Shown here piece after piece: positions 1 to 11,683 of a stretch of 64,000 nt of DNA. Each line of letters starts with the position of its first letter. Position 1 is the first letter of the stretch. The notes below the pieces were generated by a model that made no database searches, was not told where the DNA came from, and saw nothing but the letters and a program-made list of their open reading frames with translations. The stretch is from Parastagonospora avenae f. sp. tritici 18332-5 (taxonomy: Eukaryota; Ascomycota; Dothideomycetes; Pleosporales; Phaeosphaeriaceae). Location of the stretch: contig JAFJTR010000089.1 in the NCBI GenBank assembly GCA_022559985.1, positions 1 through 64,000 of the forward strand, in the 5' to 3' direction. A program made the position numbers and the translations under genes.

Positions 1-82
1 TTCCTTTTTCAAAATCCCCAAAGGATGGCGCCCCACCCAAACCCCCCGTAAAGCAGGGCCACCCAGCCCAGCCCTATTCTTT

Positions 83-128
83 CCCCCCCCCCCCTGTTTC
101 CCCCCCCCCCCCCCCCCCCCCCCCCCCC
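83..128. repeat. Poly-C homopolymer tracts
   Basis: A run of 12 C (83-94) is followed by tgttt and then a run of 29 C (100-128). The rest of 1-344 is CT-rich and carries no gene I can support. It lies upstream of the F-box gene. The opposite strand is a G29 run, which could form a G-quadruplex; the length of such runs is also unreliable in sequencing. Confidence 0.9.
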
Positions 129-344
129 ATCCCAAATCCAATCGCGCAGCCTGCAGCGGAACCCACCCGCCATCCGCCATCCCATCATCCAAAATCTCAC
201 CTCACCTCCAAACTTGCACCTGCACCTGCACCGCTGCCCAACCACCACCTCATACCCGCCCCTCTGTAATTGCGATCGTCATGATTTCCGCTCCGACGTT
301 ACGCGACTCCTGAACGACACCCGGGGACTCCGCGGGGAAAGGCG

Positions 345-1673
345 ATGGAGCGAACGCGTCGGTGGACGGTTGCAGCAGCGTCGCCCGCGGCGCCGAGGAA
401 GAGGATATCGAAGCGGAATGCGAGCGTGTCGGCGACGGGGTTGGGGAAGGTTGCTGAGAGGCTGATGGAGTCGTTGGGAGGGGGGAGGAGGAGGGATGGG
501 AGTGGGAGTGGGAGTGGGAGTGTGCGAAAAGTGTTGGCGAGGTAAGGAATTCCATTTATTTGTGTTTTGATGATGGCATGAATGAAGTTGATTGATGATA
601 TTTTGTATAGCCCGTTCTTGGAAGCCCTGTTTCGACTGCCGAATGAGCTGCATCTGCACATTTTGAGAGAACTGTGTGTTGCGGATATCCTGTCTTTGCG
701 CCAGACGTCGCGCGTGCTCAACGACCTCATCACGAGTAACGCGCCGCTGCTTGTGCGGCACTGGGTGCAGTCCCGCCTTGGAGACTTGCATCTACGTCTG
801 TATCCAACGCCTAGTCGGAGCGCCGCGGACTTTGGCTTTCTGCTGGCCATGCGACGCAGACATATTGCGTCCATCAGACTGACGCGCCAGCTAGCCGACC
901 ACCTCGTCGGCGACCCGTTGGACAGCACATGCCCCCGACAAAGACAGCTGTGGACATCGGTATACGAGCGCATGATGCCGCTGGTCTTTGGCGTGGGCTT
1001 CTTCCTGGATGAGCACCGCCGGCTGCTTTTGGAAAGGGACCTTGGACGCATCCGGCCACGCTCGCATATTGGGTACAACGTCTGCACGACGGGCAGTATT
1101 ACCGAGCAAGAGATGGCCATCATGAAGAAACTCGACGCGCCGCTGCGATTGCAATACTTCTACATGTACTGCTTCATCGTGCAAGTTTTGATGCGCAAAT
1201 TGCGGCCACCAAGACGAACAGGGCCCGTGGAGAAGTTCTTGCGAGGATGGCTCAGTCAGCCTGTGTGTCCTGAAGACGTTGCTTTCTTTGTTGTGCTTGG
1301 CGGCATTGGCCAGATTGCAAAGTTACTTGCGAGACCGTCGTATGGTGAGCGTCGTCGCTATCTGCATGCGTTCAGATCACATATGTCGCCACATACTAGC
1401 AAGTGCTGGCGACGGCACTGGAGAGATATTGGGGTGGTGTCACCCGCATTATTGGATGATCTGCCATGTACAAAGATTGGTATTACGCGGCTCGACCAAA
1501 TCTGGCGGCCATTGATAGCACAGATGATGCAGCCAGGCAGTAGAGAGTTTTCTGAGCAGGAAAGGAGATGCTATGATGAGCTTGCTGTGTCGAACAAGTT
1601 CGTCAACGAGATCATGGGCTACGATATATTGCAAGGTCGACCAGCTGACGGCGGCGACTCGGAAGATGAATAG
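345..1673 (+). CDS. F-box domain protein
   Basis: Two exons, 345-541 and 611-1673, joined by a 69 bp intron (donor gtaagg, acceptor tatag), giving about 419 residues. The N-terminus is basic and ends in a GSGSGSGS stretch encoded by a tandem gggagt repeat near 497-521. Directly after the splice comes an F-box-like motif (FRLPNELHLHILRELCVAD, then LRQTSRVLNDLI). The remainder is helical and unlike any family I can name; the tail is acidic. F-box proteins usually tether a substrate to Skp1/cullin ubiquitin ligases; the substrate cannot be told here. The start is the first ATG in frame with the splice; exon 1 is less certain than exon 2. Confidence 0.75.
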
Positions 1674-3843
1674 ACGGAAATGTAATGGAATGATGATCAT
1701 ACTACGATGCTACAGTTAGTTCTCGTCAGTGAAAGTTGAGCCGAGTCTTTTCACGTGTGTGCATCTTCCGGACGTAATTTCAAGTGTCGAAGATGGCGGC
1801 AGCTCCGAGGATGAAATAGGCAAATCAGCATGTGTAGTTGATTAGCGGCAAGACAACGGCCGTAGCAGAGAGCCACTTTGAGCTGGCGTGCAACCGCAAG
1901 CGCCCTAACTCACGAGACTTGCCTCTTGGTTTTACCCTTGGTTGTTGTTGAGCATTGTTGGAGTGGACTCTGCGACTAGTTCCTGACTTCCAATGCCACC
2001 AACGATGTTCATTACGTACTCGGTTCCTCGCATAACACGCTACAATGTTTAGCAGCACGTTCTCGGCAGCTACGGTAGTCAATGCATACGACGTGTTGCC
2101 GTTTGTGCTTAGCAGAAGCTTGAGTGCTCTATGGGCTGAAAGAGCCATATACTCAGACCCGGGGCTTGGTGACTTCTTCCAAAGATGTGTCCCAACTCTG
2201 GGGCCAAGCGTGTCCGGACTTAGATTGCTGGCATGGTCTTCTCCAGGATTTGCGCATTCTTCCGGAGTCCTGGTCGCAGACGATCACAGGCGGCCAGACG
2301 TGGTGAAGAACAAATTGCGCGCCACAGACCCTGCAGTGGTTGCCGTCAAAACCGGAGCCCGTGACAGAGCAGGCAGGTGTCGTTGTTTGGGTGGCTTGGG
2401 CGGCCCACTTGGTTGAAGCTCGTGCACTTCTTCTGGAAAGAAGTGGAGTGTTTGGAAAGAGCTTTGGCCGAGCGAGAGCGAGGCTGGAGAGGGCCACAGC
2501 CAATGGAGACGGGCTCAGCGGTAATGACCGCAGCGCGCGCCAAAAGGATTATCCATGAATCGAGGCTAGGAACTCCACCGGGCTCCATTGTTGCTCCGCA
2601 AAGCACGCATCGAAGCTTGCGAGGCCGTGCAGATGCATGGAGAAAGAATTTGAGGACGGCGTGACAGAGTGGGTTCAGCCGAAACACAATGCGGCAGCAT
2701 GACGGGTGACATACGGGCGTGGGAGGGAAGCGATGCACTTCACTGCTGCTTTGGAGTGACGGGTGACGCGGAGGATCCGCTGCAATTCAGGAACGGATTG
2801 TCGGGGCTGTGATTGATGGATGGAGATGGGTGATGAGCGAGCGATGAGCAAAGGCTGGAACCTTGGAAGAATGCCAACGGCCAGACGCAGATCGCAGACT
2901 CGTTGCGGCAGTGGAAGGCCAGATAGCCCGATCGGGACTGCCATTATTGGAAGGGAGCTCAGCGGGGGTGCGTCATTGGCCGCAGGATGAAAAGACTGGC
3001 CGCAAGTCGGGCGAGGTTGCAGTGCACTTGAAGCTGGGTTTGCTGGGATCATGGGTTTGTCGCTGGCGGTCGTGTGCCTTGCGAGTGCGAGGGCTCTGGG
3101 ACACTGCCGTCAATAGTCGCACAGGCAGATGCAGGCTGCAGTGCGATGCGTGCCGGAACCTGGCTCGCATTCTCGCGGCTGTCGTCGCGCAGACTCGTAG
3201 ACTCCAGGTCGTACACGGTCTGCATATGTCGGCTTCTCCCACATGTCAAGTGTAAAGGCATGCGGTGCGACTGTGGAGTAGGAAGCGGGCCCAATGAGGG
3301 CGTGGGTGATTGAGGTCTACACCGCTAGAGTGCAGCCAGTGCGGCCCTGGTCTGCTAGTGCGGGTGCATCATCATCCTCGACGCCTCCGTACTCCGTAAT
3401 TGTACCAGCGAGACCATATGGGAAGCTAAATCCCGCCGGATGCTCGGCGCCGTCCTTTCACTCTATCCCGCGGCACTGCAACTGCAAGCTGTTGTTACTT
3501 GTTCTAGCGCGCGCCATTCACCCATAGCATGTGCTTTTAAATCCTTTGACCCATCCCAACCTCTGCAAACGGCTTCCCACGCTGCCCATCCTAGTGCCAC
3601 TGCCCACCCTCGACGCCCGCCATCACCACCACGCGACTTGCGACCTCGCCACCACCCACTCCACTCTTCTGAGACCTGCCACCGGTGCCTGGCGACTGCA
3701 TTTGCCTCCTCACCACTCACAACTCCATACGCACCACACCACGCGAGCGGCCCGCGGCAACCACTCCCCTCTGAGCACGCAGGGGCTCCCGACAGTCAGC
3801 TGAGCCACGAAAACCCGACCCACCCTCACACACAGCCAGCATC
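1674..3843. other. Gene-poor interval between F-box gene and LST7
   Basis: About 2.2 kb in which no reading frame shows a recognisable domain, coding texture or coherent splice pattern. Many short overlapping open frames exist on both strands and look like chance. The last 400 bp before LST7 are strongly pyrimidine-rich on the + strand, as expected for a fungal promoter and 5' leader. A long leader or a non-coding RNA is possible but unsupported. Confidence 0.5.
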
Positions 3844-3855
3844 ATGAGGCCGTAG
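3844..3855 (+). promoter_or_regulatory. Three-codon upstream ORF before LST7
   Basis: ATG AGG CCG TAG ends 20 nt before the LST7 start codon at 3876. If the transcript starts further upstream, as the pyrimidine-rich leader suggests, scanning ribosomes would meet this minimal uORF first. Regulatory effect is inference. Confidence 0.4.
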
Positions 3856-3875
3856 AGATTAGATAGCAGCCCACC

Positions 3876-5225
3876 ATGGACTTCACGGTAGGTACCCGCG
3901 CGTCTGAACCACGACCAGGCGCATGCACTCTGCGAGACACAGCTGCTAACGCTCCACTCCATGCGCAGATCTCGCTCGCTCACTTCTGCGAGATCCACGG
4001 TCCGACGTCTATCATCTGTACCCAAGCATCCACCTTGCCATGCGCGTCCTGCAACCCATGCGTGACGCCGCCCTCGGACGAGCCGCATCCGGCATATGCC
4101 TACAACGGCCTGTATGACCAGCCGAAGCTGGCCACCCAGATCCCACACCTCACCTCGCCATTCGAGTCGCCGCCCACCAGTCCGCGCTCTCCCTCCCACA
4201 ACCCCTACTTCCCCAGCTACCCATCCTCAGACAGCAGCTTCGGCGCGCGGAGACCGAGCACCGCGCTCGACTGTGACCCCGATGTCTGCGACAACTGCCG
4301 CATGGTAGTCCCCAAGAAGTACTGCGAGAAGCTGCCCGACGGTGCCCCAGGTAGCCCCTCCAAGGACGGCCGCGGAAGGAACGGCAGTCCGGTGCTGCGA
4401 TCCTCGCAGAACTTCCCTGTGCGCCGGCCTGCGCACTTCGACGATGTGGGCAGCACCGACTCGTCTGACATGTCCGACACAGAGCAGTCCAAATCCTACG
4501 AGAGCGCCGACTCCATTCCGCCCTCGCCTATGCGAGCATCGCGAAGCATGCACACACATACCTTGAACTACGTGTCCACGAGACAGCCACTTTCGCCCAC
4601 GACATACTCACTCCTACGGCGCTCGTGTATCCGCACACTCTCTACCGAGGTGTTGCCGTCCAGCAAGCCTTCAGGACCACTCGTCTTCGGTGACTGGGTC
4701 GCCGGCCACACAATTGCCTATGTCTTCCGTCTCAAAGACCCTCGATCGCGGGGCGCCAAGCGGACATACGCTCTGATCGCAATGGCCGGCCGTGACTGCC
4801 GTAGAGCCACCAAGGCCATGGTCAAGATCCTCGAGATGTTTGAGAACATTGCCAACCGCATCATCAGACTCGCAGAGGGTGTCCTAGAGCGTGAGAGCGC
4901 TGCCTCCCAGATGGTCTCTCGCCCTGTCACGGCCGTTTCAACCACACCTCCGCTGGGGACGTCTGCCTCTTCCATTCCTCCTCTTCTGTCTCCTCGACAC
5001 GAGCGGACCTTCTCTTCAGTATCCAGCTCGCCCACGCGCAACATCACCCCAGTGTCGTCGTTCCTCTCAGCCAAGCGCGTCGACCCCGATGGCTTCCCCC
5101 GCGTGTCCCGAGACGTGATGAAGGCGAAGAGCCTGATCGAGATCGTCGGCCAGGAGTACTTCTTCGCCGAACTGCACGGCCACTTCTGCAACATCCTGAA
5201 CATGCTCATCAAGATGTACGGCTGA
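3876..5225 (+). CDS. LST7: Folliculin-family protein (Lst7-like)
   Basis: Exons 3876-3887 and 3969-5225 give about 422 residues. The 81 bp intron (gtaggt...gcgcag) is a multiple of three without stops, so an unspliced reading also stays open. Spliced, the N-terminus reads MDFT-ISLAHFCEIHGPTS, which matches the folliculin start (CHFCELHGP in animals). A CxxC pair (CDPDVCDNC) follows, then the folliculin core from about residue 205 (YVSTRQPLSPTTYSLLRRSC, FGDW, FRLKDPRSRGAKRTYALI). The long Ser/Pro-rich segments between are typical of fungal members. In yeast Lst7 pairs with Lst4 as GTPase activator for Gtr2, feeding amino-acid signals to TORC1 at the vacuole. A tiny uORF lies just upstream. Confidence 0.85.
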   Translation: MDFTVGTRASEPRPGACTLRDTAANAPLHAQISLAHFCEIHGPTSIICTQASTLPCASCNPCVTPPSDEPHPAYAYNGLYDQPKLATQIPHLTSPFESPPTSPRSPSHNPYFPSYPSSDSSFGARRPSTALDCDPDVCDNCRMVVPKKYCEKLPDGAPGSPSKDGRGRNGSPVLRSSQNFPVRRPAHFDDVGSTDSSDMSDTEQSKSYESADSIPPSPMRASRSMHTHTLNYVSTRQPLSPTTYSLLRRSCIRTLSTEVLPSSKPSGPLVFGDWVAGHTIAYVFRLKDPRSRGAKRTYALIAMAGRDCRRATKAMVKILEMFENIANRIIRLAEGVLERESAASQMVSRPVTAVSTTPPLGTSASSIPPLLSPRHERTFSSVSSSPTRNITPVSSFLSAKRVDPDGFPRVSRDVMKAKSLIEIVGQEYFFAELHGHFCNILNMLIKMYG

Positions 5226-7418
5226 GCTCCATACGTTCCCCTTTCTCATTCTCCATGCTGCACTATGCCGCTTCCATTTTTGTATTTTATTTGTCCTGCG
5301 TTTAGCGATTTCCTTCTCTTTTCCACACGTCATGCATTGGCGTTTAGGGCGGTGTTCTCAGTCTCCTTCCTACACGGTCCCGCAAACGACCTTTGTTGCT
5401 CGCTTCAGAGCGTGATACCCAGTTTTGGAGATACCCTTTGTTCTTGTCAGATGGCGAAGGTGCACATAGATATGGCGGGCGAGTGTGGTTCGTGACGACG
5501 AGTCTTACGATGAGGCCGAATGCTCGATGGCGTGATCGATGGCGATGGATGAGGTGCTCAGGCTACGAGGTGATGGCATTCTGGCTGCTTAGTAGTACTA
5601 CAGAAACGTATACGGTACTCTTTTTCATCGATGACCGTGTTTTGCATGTGACGTGACATAGAGGTGGCGCTTATTGGGGTGCTCAAGTCAACCATTTTGA
5701 CGGAAGCACAGCACCTCAGCGTGCGTTTGCAAAGTCGAAAATCCAACGTGGAAGAGGAGAAGTAGCAACCTCGCCCAAAGATTTGCATTTTGCACTCACT
5801 CTCTCTCCTGAATCATTTTGCACTGCACAAAGAAGTAAAATTTTCGCGCTGCACAAGGCCAGAGCTGTGTCTGTGCCTCTACAACTAGGTTGTGGTGAGG
5901 CCACAACACGTGGAATGTGCACACCCAACCGCGTTTGCTCTTCCCAGCCTAGCGCGTCGTGAGAAGGGAGGAGCACGAAAACACGTGTGAGCCTCTCCAC
6001 TCCCTCACAATATCACACTGATGCCGCACACAGTCACAATGTGTAATCTCGCATCTACATTGCAGCTAGGTAGCTAGGTATGTTAGATGCAAAAGACCCT
6101 GAAAATCTTCCCGCCCGCCCACCTGCACTCGCTCTTTCTTCGGCCCTTGCCTCCCTCGCAAAACCCTTCCTCGACGGTACATGGCAATTGAGATGCCTTC
6201 TCCGCAATTAATCTGTCCGGATCCACTTTTTCTTGGACCCTGAAAATTCAGAGGCGTCCTGGTGGGTAAGGGTGCGTCATCCTTGCGCGGCGGAAACGGG
6301 CCTTTTATTTCAGGGCGAGCGGGCGGGTTGAGAGGGGGAGGGGAGGGGAATGAGGTCAGAAAGAGTGGAGAGTAAGCGATGGAAGGTGGGTTCGGGATAC
6401 TGGTTATGGCTACTGGTAATAGGAGACTGGTAGGGATTTATGCGGGTGTGGTGAGAGAGGAGGGGAAAGATCGGATCGGGGGTGTTCAAATTTGACATAT
6501 ACATGGGTAAACGACGTGTGAATCAGTAGTCTCTGCTAGGAAAGGATTGCTTGGATATACATACGCATTCTTTCAATTGTACTTCGACGCGAGAGAGCCG
6601 TGTACGTTGACGGTCAAACATAACATGGGATTGAAAATGGCACAGGAAAGAATAGTACTGGATAGAGTGCCAAGGTAGAGACGCATATTTTTTGGGGAAC
6701 TAGGAGAGCTGTTGAGGGCATTCCGATGATGCTATACACAAGTGAAGAAATGTGGTAGCAAAAAAGAATTCAACGTACACCAACTTTCGGGAAAGCACAA
6801 ATCATCAGACCAATACCTACACAGTCTTTGGTCTCCTTACTTTTCTCGAAGAAAATCACCGTCATCAGAATCAGCATCGAAAATTTCACTTACTTATCTA
6901 ACCTACACCAATACAAAGATCCGTCCCAAGTCCAAGATTCAAAACCGCCATGTCGTCGACGCACAGACCCCTATCATCATCGTTACGGCCATGACATCAT
7001 CCTCTCCCTTGTGCAACCACCACAAGCCAAGCCAAGGAACAAGCTCCCGCAAGCCAAGTTTTCGCCGCATACCAGCTTCCCCGGTTTACGAAAGAAGATG
7101 CACAGCTAGGGATTCCAAGTGGAGAAGTCCTGGCGATCAGTGTGAAGAGTAGAAGTGCATGTATCTTGAATTTTGTAGTGAATTGATGTTGTGAAAGGAA
7201 GGAAGGCAGCTCGGTGCAAGCTTACTCACCCATCGTCATCACCATCACGATCCCAAGCACCCCAAGCCCTCAAGTACTCGTCATATACTCTAGACCTCCC
7301 GCCAACGTGCACGCCACTAGAACAACGGAGATGAATCCGCGAACAACGGGCATGGTCACATCACGCTCTTCCACGCTCTTAAAGAACACGCTTTTATCGA
7401 CGTCTATATAAACGCACG
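5226..7418. other. Gene-poor interval
   Basis: About 2.2 kb between LST7 and the small basic gene. Open frames at 6742-7152 and 5716-6000 show no domain and no conserved-looking composition. Short tandem tagct/aggta units occur near 6062-6080. I see no gene here; 5'/3' UTRs of the neighbours probably occupy the ends. Confidence 0.5.
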
Positions 7419-7953
7419 ATGCATCTCCCCGGCACGAAGAAGAGCGACAAGCGCAAGGCCAGCGTGGTATCCGTTGGCGACGAAGTACCTGTTGAGAAGA
7501 AGGAGGTCAAGAGAGAAAAGAAGAAAGCGAAACCGAACCAGCGCAAAGGCGAGAAGAAAGCAGAGAGCTTGACGCCAGATCCTCAACACACCAAACCAGT
7601 AATCACACACTCTCCAGCGACACCGATTGCCATGTCCCCGTCCGACCGCGTAGACAGCGTGACGGAATCGTACGTCTCAATCCATCCTTCCTTCCTTCCC
7701 TCCCTCCCTCCCTCCCTTCATACTAAATTACATACTAACCCACCCACCCCCCAGTCCCCCATCCACAACCCTCACCCACGCACACACCGACCCCACCCCA
7801 CGCCGCAGCTCGCGCATCAAAAATTCCCTGCACAGCGTTGCGCAGACATGGGACAAGGCGCGGCCGTACATTGAGCGCATCAACGGGACCATTATGCCGC
7901 TGGAGCCGCAGGCGGGGGCCGAGGTGTATTATAAGAGAGATGGAGTGAAATAG
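7419..7953 (+). CDS. Small lysine-rich conserved-looking protein
   Basis: Exons 7419-7669 and 7755-7953 give about 149 residues. The donor gtacgt and acceptor ccccag restore a single frame; the intron contains a (cttc)n(cctc)n pyrimidine tract at about 7680-7716. The first half is highly basic (KKEVKREKKKAKPNQRKGEKK), suiting a nuclear or nucleolar protein. The C-terminus is ordered-looking: SVAQTWDKARPYIERING then PLEPQAGAEVYYKRDG. I do not recognise the family. A TATA-like tatataaa lies only about 7-14 bp before this ATG, so the true start may lie elsewhere or the match is chance. The splice join is the strongest support. Confidence 0.6.
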
Positions 7954-8011
7954 GGGAAAGGGAATGGGGAATGGGAGATGGAAATGTACGTCTGGAAGAT
8001 GATACCGACGA

Positions 8012-8040
8012 TGACGATGATGATGATGATGATGATGATT
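8012..8040. repeat. GAT/GAC trinucleotide microsatellite
   Basis: Tandem gatgac then gat units, lying in the 3' region of the small basic gene and outside its coding frame. Confidence 0.8.
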
Positions 8041-8387
8041 ACGATACCCGCCAGAATGTTAACCGTGTGCTTTGTACAGTTATTCAACGTAGCGAAGCGA
8101 TGATGCAATAAATGCAATCCTGTTTCCCCCATCTTACAATCGAGAAATATTGGTTTCGCAAGCAATATATCTGGCACGAAACAAGTGTGCCTGCCTGATC
8201 GTTCGTATCGGAAACGCACCCGCACGAGCACACCATGGCACAACAGCAGTGTCACGCATGCTGAAGAGGTGCGTCATGCATATAAGTAACATGTACTGAG
8301 AATTGCGAATACAATGTTCTGCATATCGCGAATGTATTGCAAACACCGCCATTGTTCAACGGCATGAAACATCATGTCTCGGGTTTG

Positions 8388-11178
8388 CTAGCCCGCCAAC
8401 TCGACTCTGCGGCCCAGCAAAGCCCTTGCTTCATTCTCCGTCAGCAACTCCAGGCCCAACTCATCCAACACATCCCTCGCTGCCTGATTATCCGCAAACA
8501 GTCGCTTTTCCACCTCCCAAAGGCCGAGGTGCACGCCCCCAGACGTTGTGGCACCCTCATCTTCTGTCTGCGGAGGAGGCGCTGAATCGTGGCCTTCACC
8601 CCAGGAGGCGTCCCAGTCCTCGTCGCCACCAGGCTTGTCGTCGCTTGCAGCCTGATCTTTGCCACCTTTGACAGGCAGCCCGATGAGCTGAGCGCCCTCG
8701 AGACATCGTCTGAGGCCTGCTTCGGCGACGCCTGGGCCCACCTGCTTGTCAACAACGCGACAGATGGATGCCAGATCGGCATGCAGCTGGGCCGCGCCCG
8801 CCGTCGAAAAACGGTATACGTTTAATACTTTGTCCCAAATAGTGCTCGATACAGTGGCGAGTACCGCTCTGGTAATGCGGCGTAGGGGCGCCGAGGCGAG
8901 CGCACGGGACAAAAAGCCCAGCGTGGTACCCAGATGGGTGAGAAGTGGGTCGATCTCTGCCGTGGGTGCGAGATTGGCGGGCGCCGAGGCTGCGGAGCCG
9001 CTCATTGTAGCCCAGGGATTGCTGCGAGGAAAAAGTAAGCATGTTTTCGGCTTCAACGCTGGCATTGCCTCTTCGGGCCACGTACATGTGATGATAGGGC
9101 CGCAACGCCTGCCGCACATTGCTGTTCAGCGTGTCGACGATGATTTTCTCGCTGCGGTCTCGGAGACGGGCGTACCAAGAAGCCGTTTCGTCAAAGAGGG
9201 CGCCGCCTTCACCGTCTTCGCCAACCGACTTTGACGTGCGTTCGGCGACATCGGCTACAGTCTTCCCACCGATACTGTCGTCTTGGCGAGCACGATCTTG
9301 CAGGCCCTCCCAGATGTCCAAGAAGAACTGCAGCAGTTAGCCGATGTCACACGGGATCTGCCGCTGTGAAATGCGGTGGCAGCCTACCACGTCGTCGCTC
9401 CAGTCCCGCATTGCCCTTTGTAGGTAGTCTGCGCTTCCATACGTCTTGCACAGGCGCTCTAATCCTTCCACGCCCAGTAGTCTCTCCTGTTCCTCTTTAG
9501 TCACGCCACCCATCGCACGACCCAATGCCGTGGTCATGGTCAGATATGCTTCCAGATTGCTTAGCAGCTTCTCGTGATATTTGTCGAATATGGCGATTTG
9601 TATGTCGATCAGAAAAGTCAGCTTCTGGCTGAAGGATGACAGGGGTCTGTATCGATCTACCCTGTGGATAAGCAAATGAACTCGGATTCGGAAGACCCGT
9701 ACCCACCTGTTATGGTCTCGAGTAGGTCGTTGACGCGGATCGCTCCCTTGGTCGGTTTGGTAGCTTTGGGATCGACACTCTCGTAGTCCAGATCACCGAA
9801 ATCGGGGGCTTCTGCAATGCTTTGATATCGCGCCAATGCAACTGTTCGCACAAATTAGTCCCGACAAGCAATATTTTCGGGTGGAAAGAGGGGACTGACA
9901 GTCTTTTTCGACCTGGAGCCAGCGCCCGAACCAATCAGCTTGGACGAGGAACTCCCAGGACAACCCTTTCCAGCCGTCGACTCCATACCCACCATCGTAA
10001 CCCCAGTTGTCTCGAATGGTGCTGTCAAAGCTCATCACCTCATGCATGAGATGGCTGAGGAGCTGGGGTTGACCGGCTACCTTCGGCAGCAAGGAGCGGA
10101 TCTTGGATCTGAGCATGGGTAACAGGGCGGTGATGAAGGCGGACATGGCATCGATGTAGATGGGGTTAAGCGCCAGATCGGATCCGCGGAACTGCTTGAG
10201 GAGCACAGGTTGCACATGGTCAGACACGAATCCACTGTAGTCGTTCAAAAGCGTGGTGATGTGCGAGAGGAAGAACTCGGGCCTATCAATGCGGTTCGTG
10301 GGCCTGTCGCCCTCAAAGTGGTAACGGAAACGCATTTCCAACGGTTGCACCAGCACCTCCAGCGGGAAAAGCACTGGCGGGAGCTTGATCTTGTCGCCCG
10401 GCCCGCTGGCGTAGTTCATGCCCTCTAGCTCCGGCATCTGCAGGTCCAGCAGCCTCACGATGGCGTTCTCCCATTCCTTCTGCAACAGGCCGGGTATGTT
10501 TGCTTTGGGCGTGGGCCAATGGATCTTCTTGAGGACGCGCTCGAGGTCGGACGAGAAGGCATCAAGGATCTTGGTGCGCAGGGCCTGCGTGATCTTGTCG
10601 ACGTGGTGGAGCAGCTGCGGCGCGGCGCCCTCGGCATCGTCTTGCAGGGTGGTCAGGCGGGTGTGGAGGGAGCGCAGCTGCTTGTACGGCTGCAGGGCGG
10701 CCTCGCTCGATGTATGGAGCTGCGTCTGGGCGTGTTTGCTGCAGCGGCATCAGCTGAGGTATGGTGCGAGTGTGCTGGAGCTGTCCTACCTGAGGACGTC
10801 CACCTCGCTCAGCAATTCGACATAGCTGCTGGCCACGTCGAGGCGGTGGAGCTTGTCCAGTGACGTCTCAAAGCGCGGGACAGCCTCCTCCGAGGTGTCG
10901 CTGGCGGTGATGACGAGCAGCCGGCGGTCGATATCGGCCTGCTGCTGGCGGAATGTTTGGGCCTGCTGCTGGACGGCTGCGTGGTGGGAATGGGCGTCCT
11001 GCTTTGCGCCGTGGAGGTCTTTCTGTGCGGCATCGACCTGCTGCTTGAGCAACACCTGCTGCTCGGTGATGCGGGCCAGCAGCGCGTCCAGGTTCCCCGT
11101 GTCGAGGTCAATGGCCGTCTGCAGCTTGTCGTCGAGGTAGTCGGCGACGCGGTCGCCGTCGGTCGTGTCCAGGTCCAT
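8388..11178 (-). CDS. RINT-1/Tip20 family vesicle-tethering protein
   Basis: Six exons on the minus strand: 11178-10790, 10738-9900, 9841-9707, 9656-9388, 9327-9086, 9021-8388, about 835 residues. All joins keep frame; the third acceptor has an alternative (ccacag) that adds a few residues. The N-terminus is a coiled coil (residues about 25-130, rich in QQ and helical heptads). The RINT-1/TIP20 core follows, with RIDRPEFFLSHI, FDSTIRDNWGY, DRYRPLSSFSQKLTFLIDIQIAIFD (in two parts) and FFLDIWEGLQ. In yeast Tip20 works with Dsl1 and Sec39 to tether Golgi-derived COPI vesicles at the ER with the SNAREs Ufe1, Sec20 and Use1. It is divergent from NOP9 over about 505 bp. Confidence 0.88.
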
Positions 11179-11324
11179 CGTATGATGTGGTGGTTGCGGG
11201 CTGCGCTCTACGAGTGTCTAAGTGTATTAGTAGGCGGTAGGCGGTTTAGCGGGCGGGACAGTGCTGCCAGCGTAGGCGAGGCGAGGGGTGGCTTGTGGCT
11301 GCCATGCGTGCGTCTAGGCGGCGT

Positions 11325-11354
11325 GCTTGGTGCTTGGTGCTTGGTGCTCGGTGC
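11325..11354. repeat. Tandem heptamer in divergent promoter
   Basis: About four copies of gtgcttg, the last degenerate (gtgctcg), in the shared upstream region of the RINT-1/Tip20 gene and NOP9. Function unknown. Confidence 0.7.
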
Positions 11355-11585
11355 CCTGGCGTGTGCGTCCGCGGGTTGCCTGTGGCCCTGCAACTGGCAG
11401 GGTGTGGCAGGCTCGATCGAAAGACCCGATCTGCCTTAACGGGCAGGGACCATCTGGGCATCGGCGGCGTTTTTGCCCCAAAATCGTACCATCCAACGCC
11501 GTGGTCCAGTGGAAAAACATGCCAGTCCACCTTTCCGCCGTGTCGCACCTCTGCTGAGATTCTCTTGCTCCCTGACTAGCTGCAG

Positions 11586-11594
11586 TATAAATAA
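11586..11594 (+). promoter_or_regulatory. TATA-like element upstream of NOP9
   Basis: The string tataaataa lies about 90 bp before the NOP9 ATG, a suitable distance for a TATA box with a short leader. Based on the motif and spacing only. Confidence 0.35.
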
Positions 11595-11683
11595 GGTCCC
11601 TCGCTCCTAGTAGGTCCGGTCTGACATTTCTGAGGCGGCACTTGGCCGAGACCGCTGCAGCTTTTTGTCCCACTGCACCCAAC

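Noticed and set aside
83..128. Poly-C tract as a telomere or centromere mark
   Set aside because: No TTAGGG-type repeats or other subtelomeric features accompany it.
299..1123. Long antisense open frame over the F-box gene
   Set aside because: It overlaps a spliced gene with a recognisable F-box on the plus strand and has no domain of its own.
6742..7152. 136-codon open frame upstream of the small basic gene
   Set aside because: No motif, overlaps another equally long frame, probably chance.
11642..11683. Upstream extension of NOP9
   Set aside because: The frame begins at TTG, not ATG; the first ATG at 11684 gives a typical Nop9 N-terminus.
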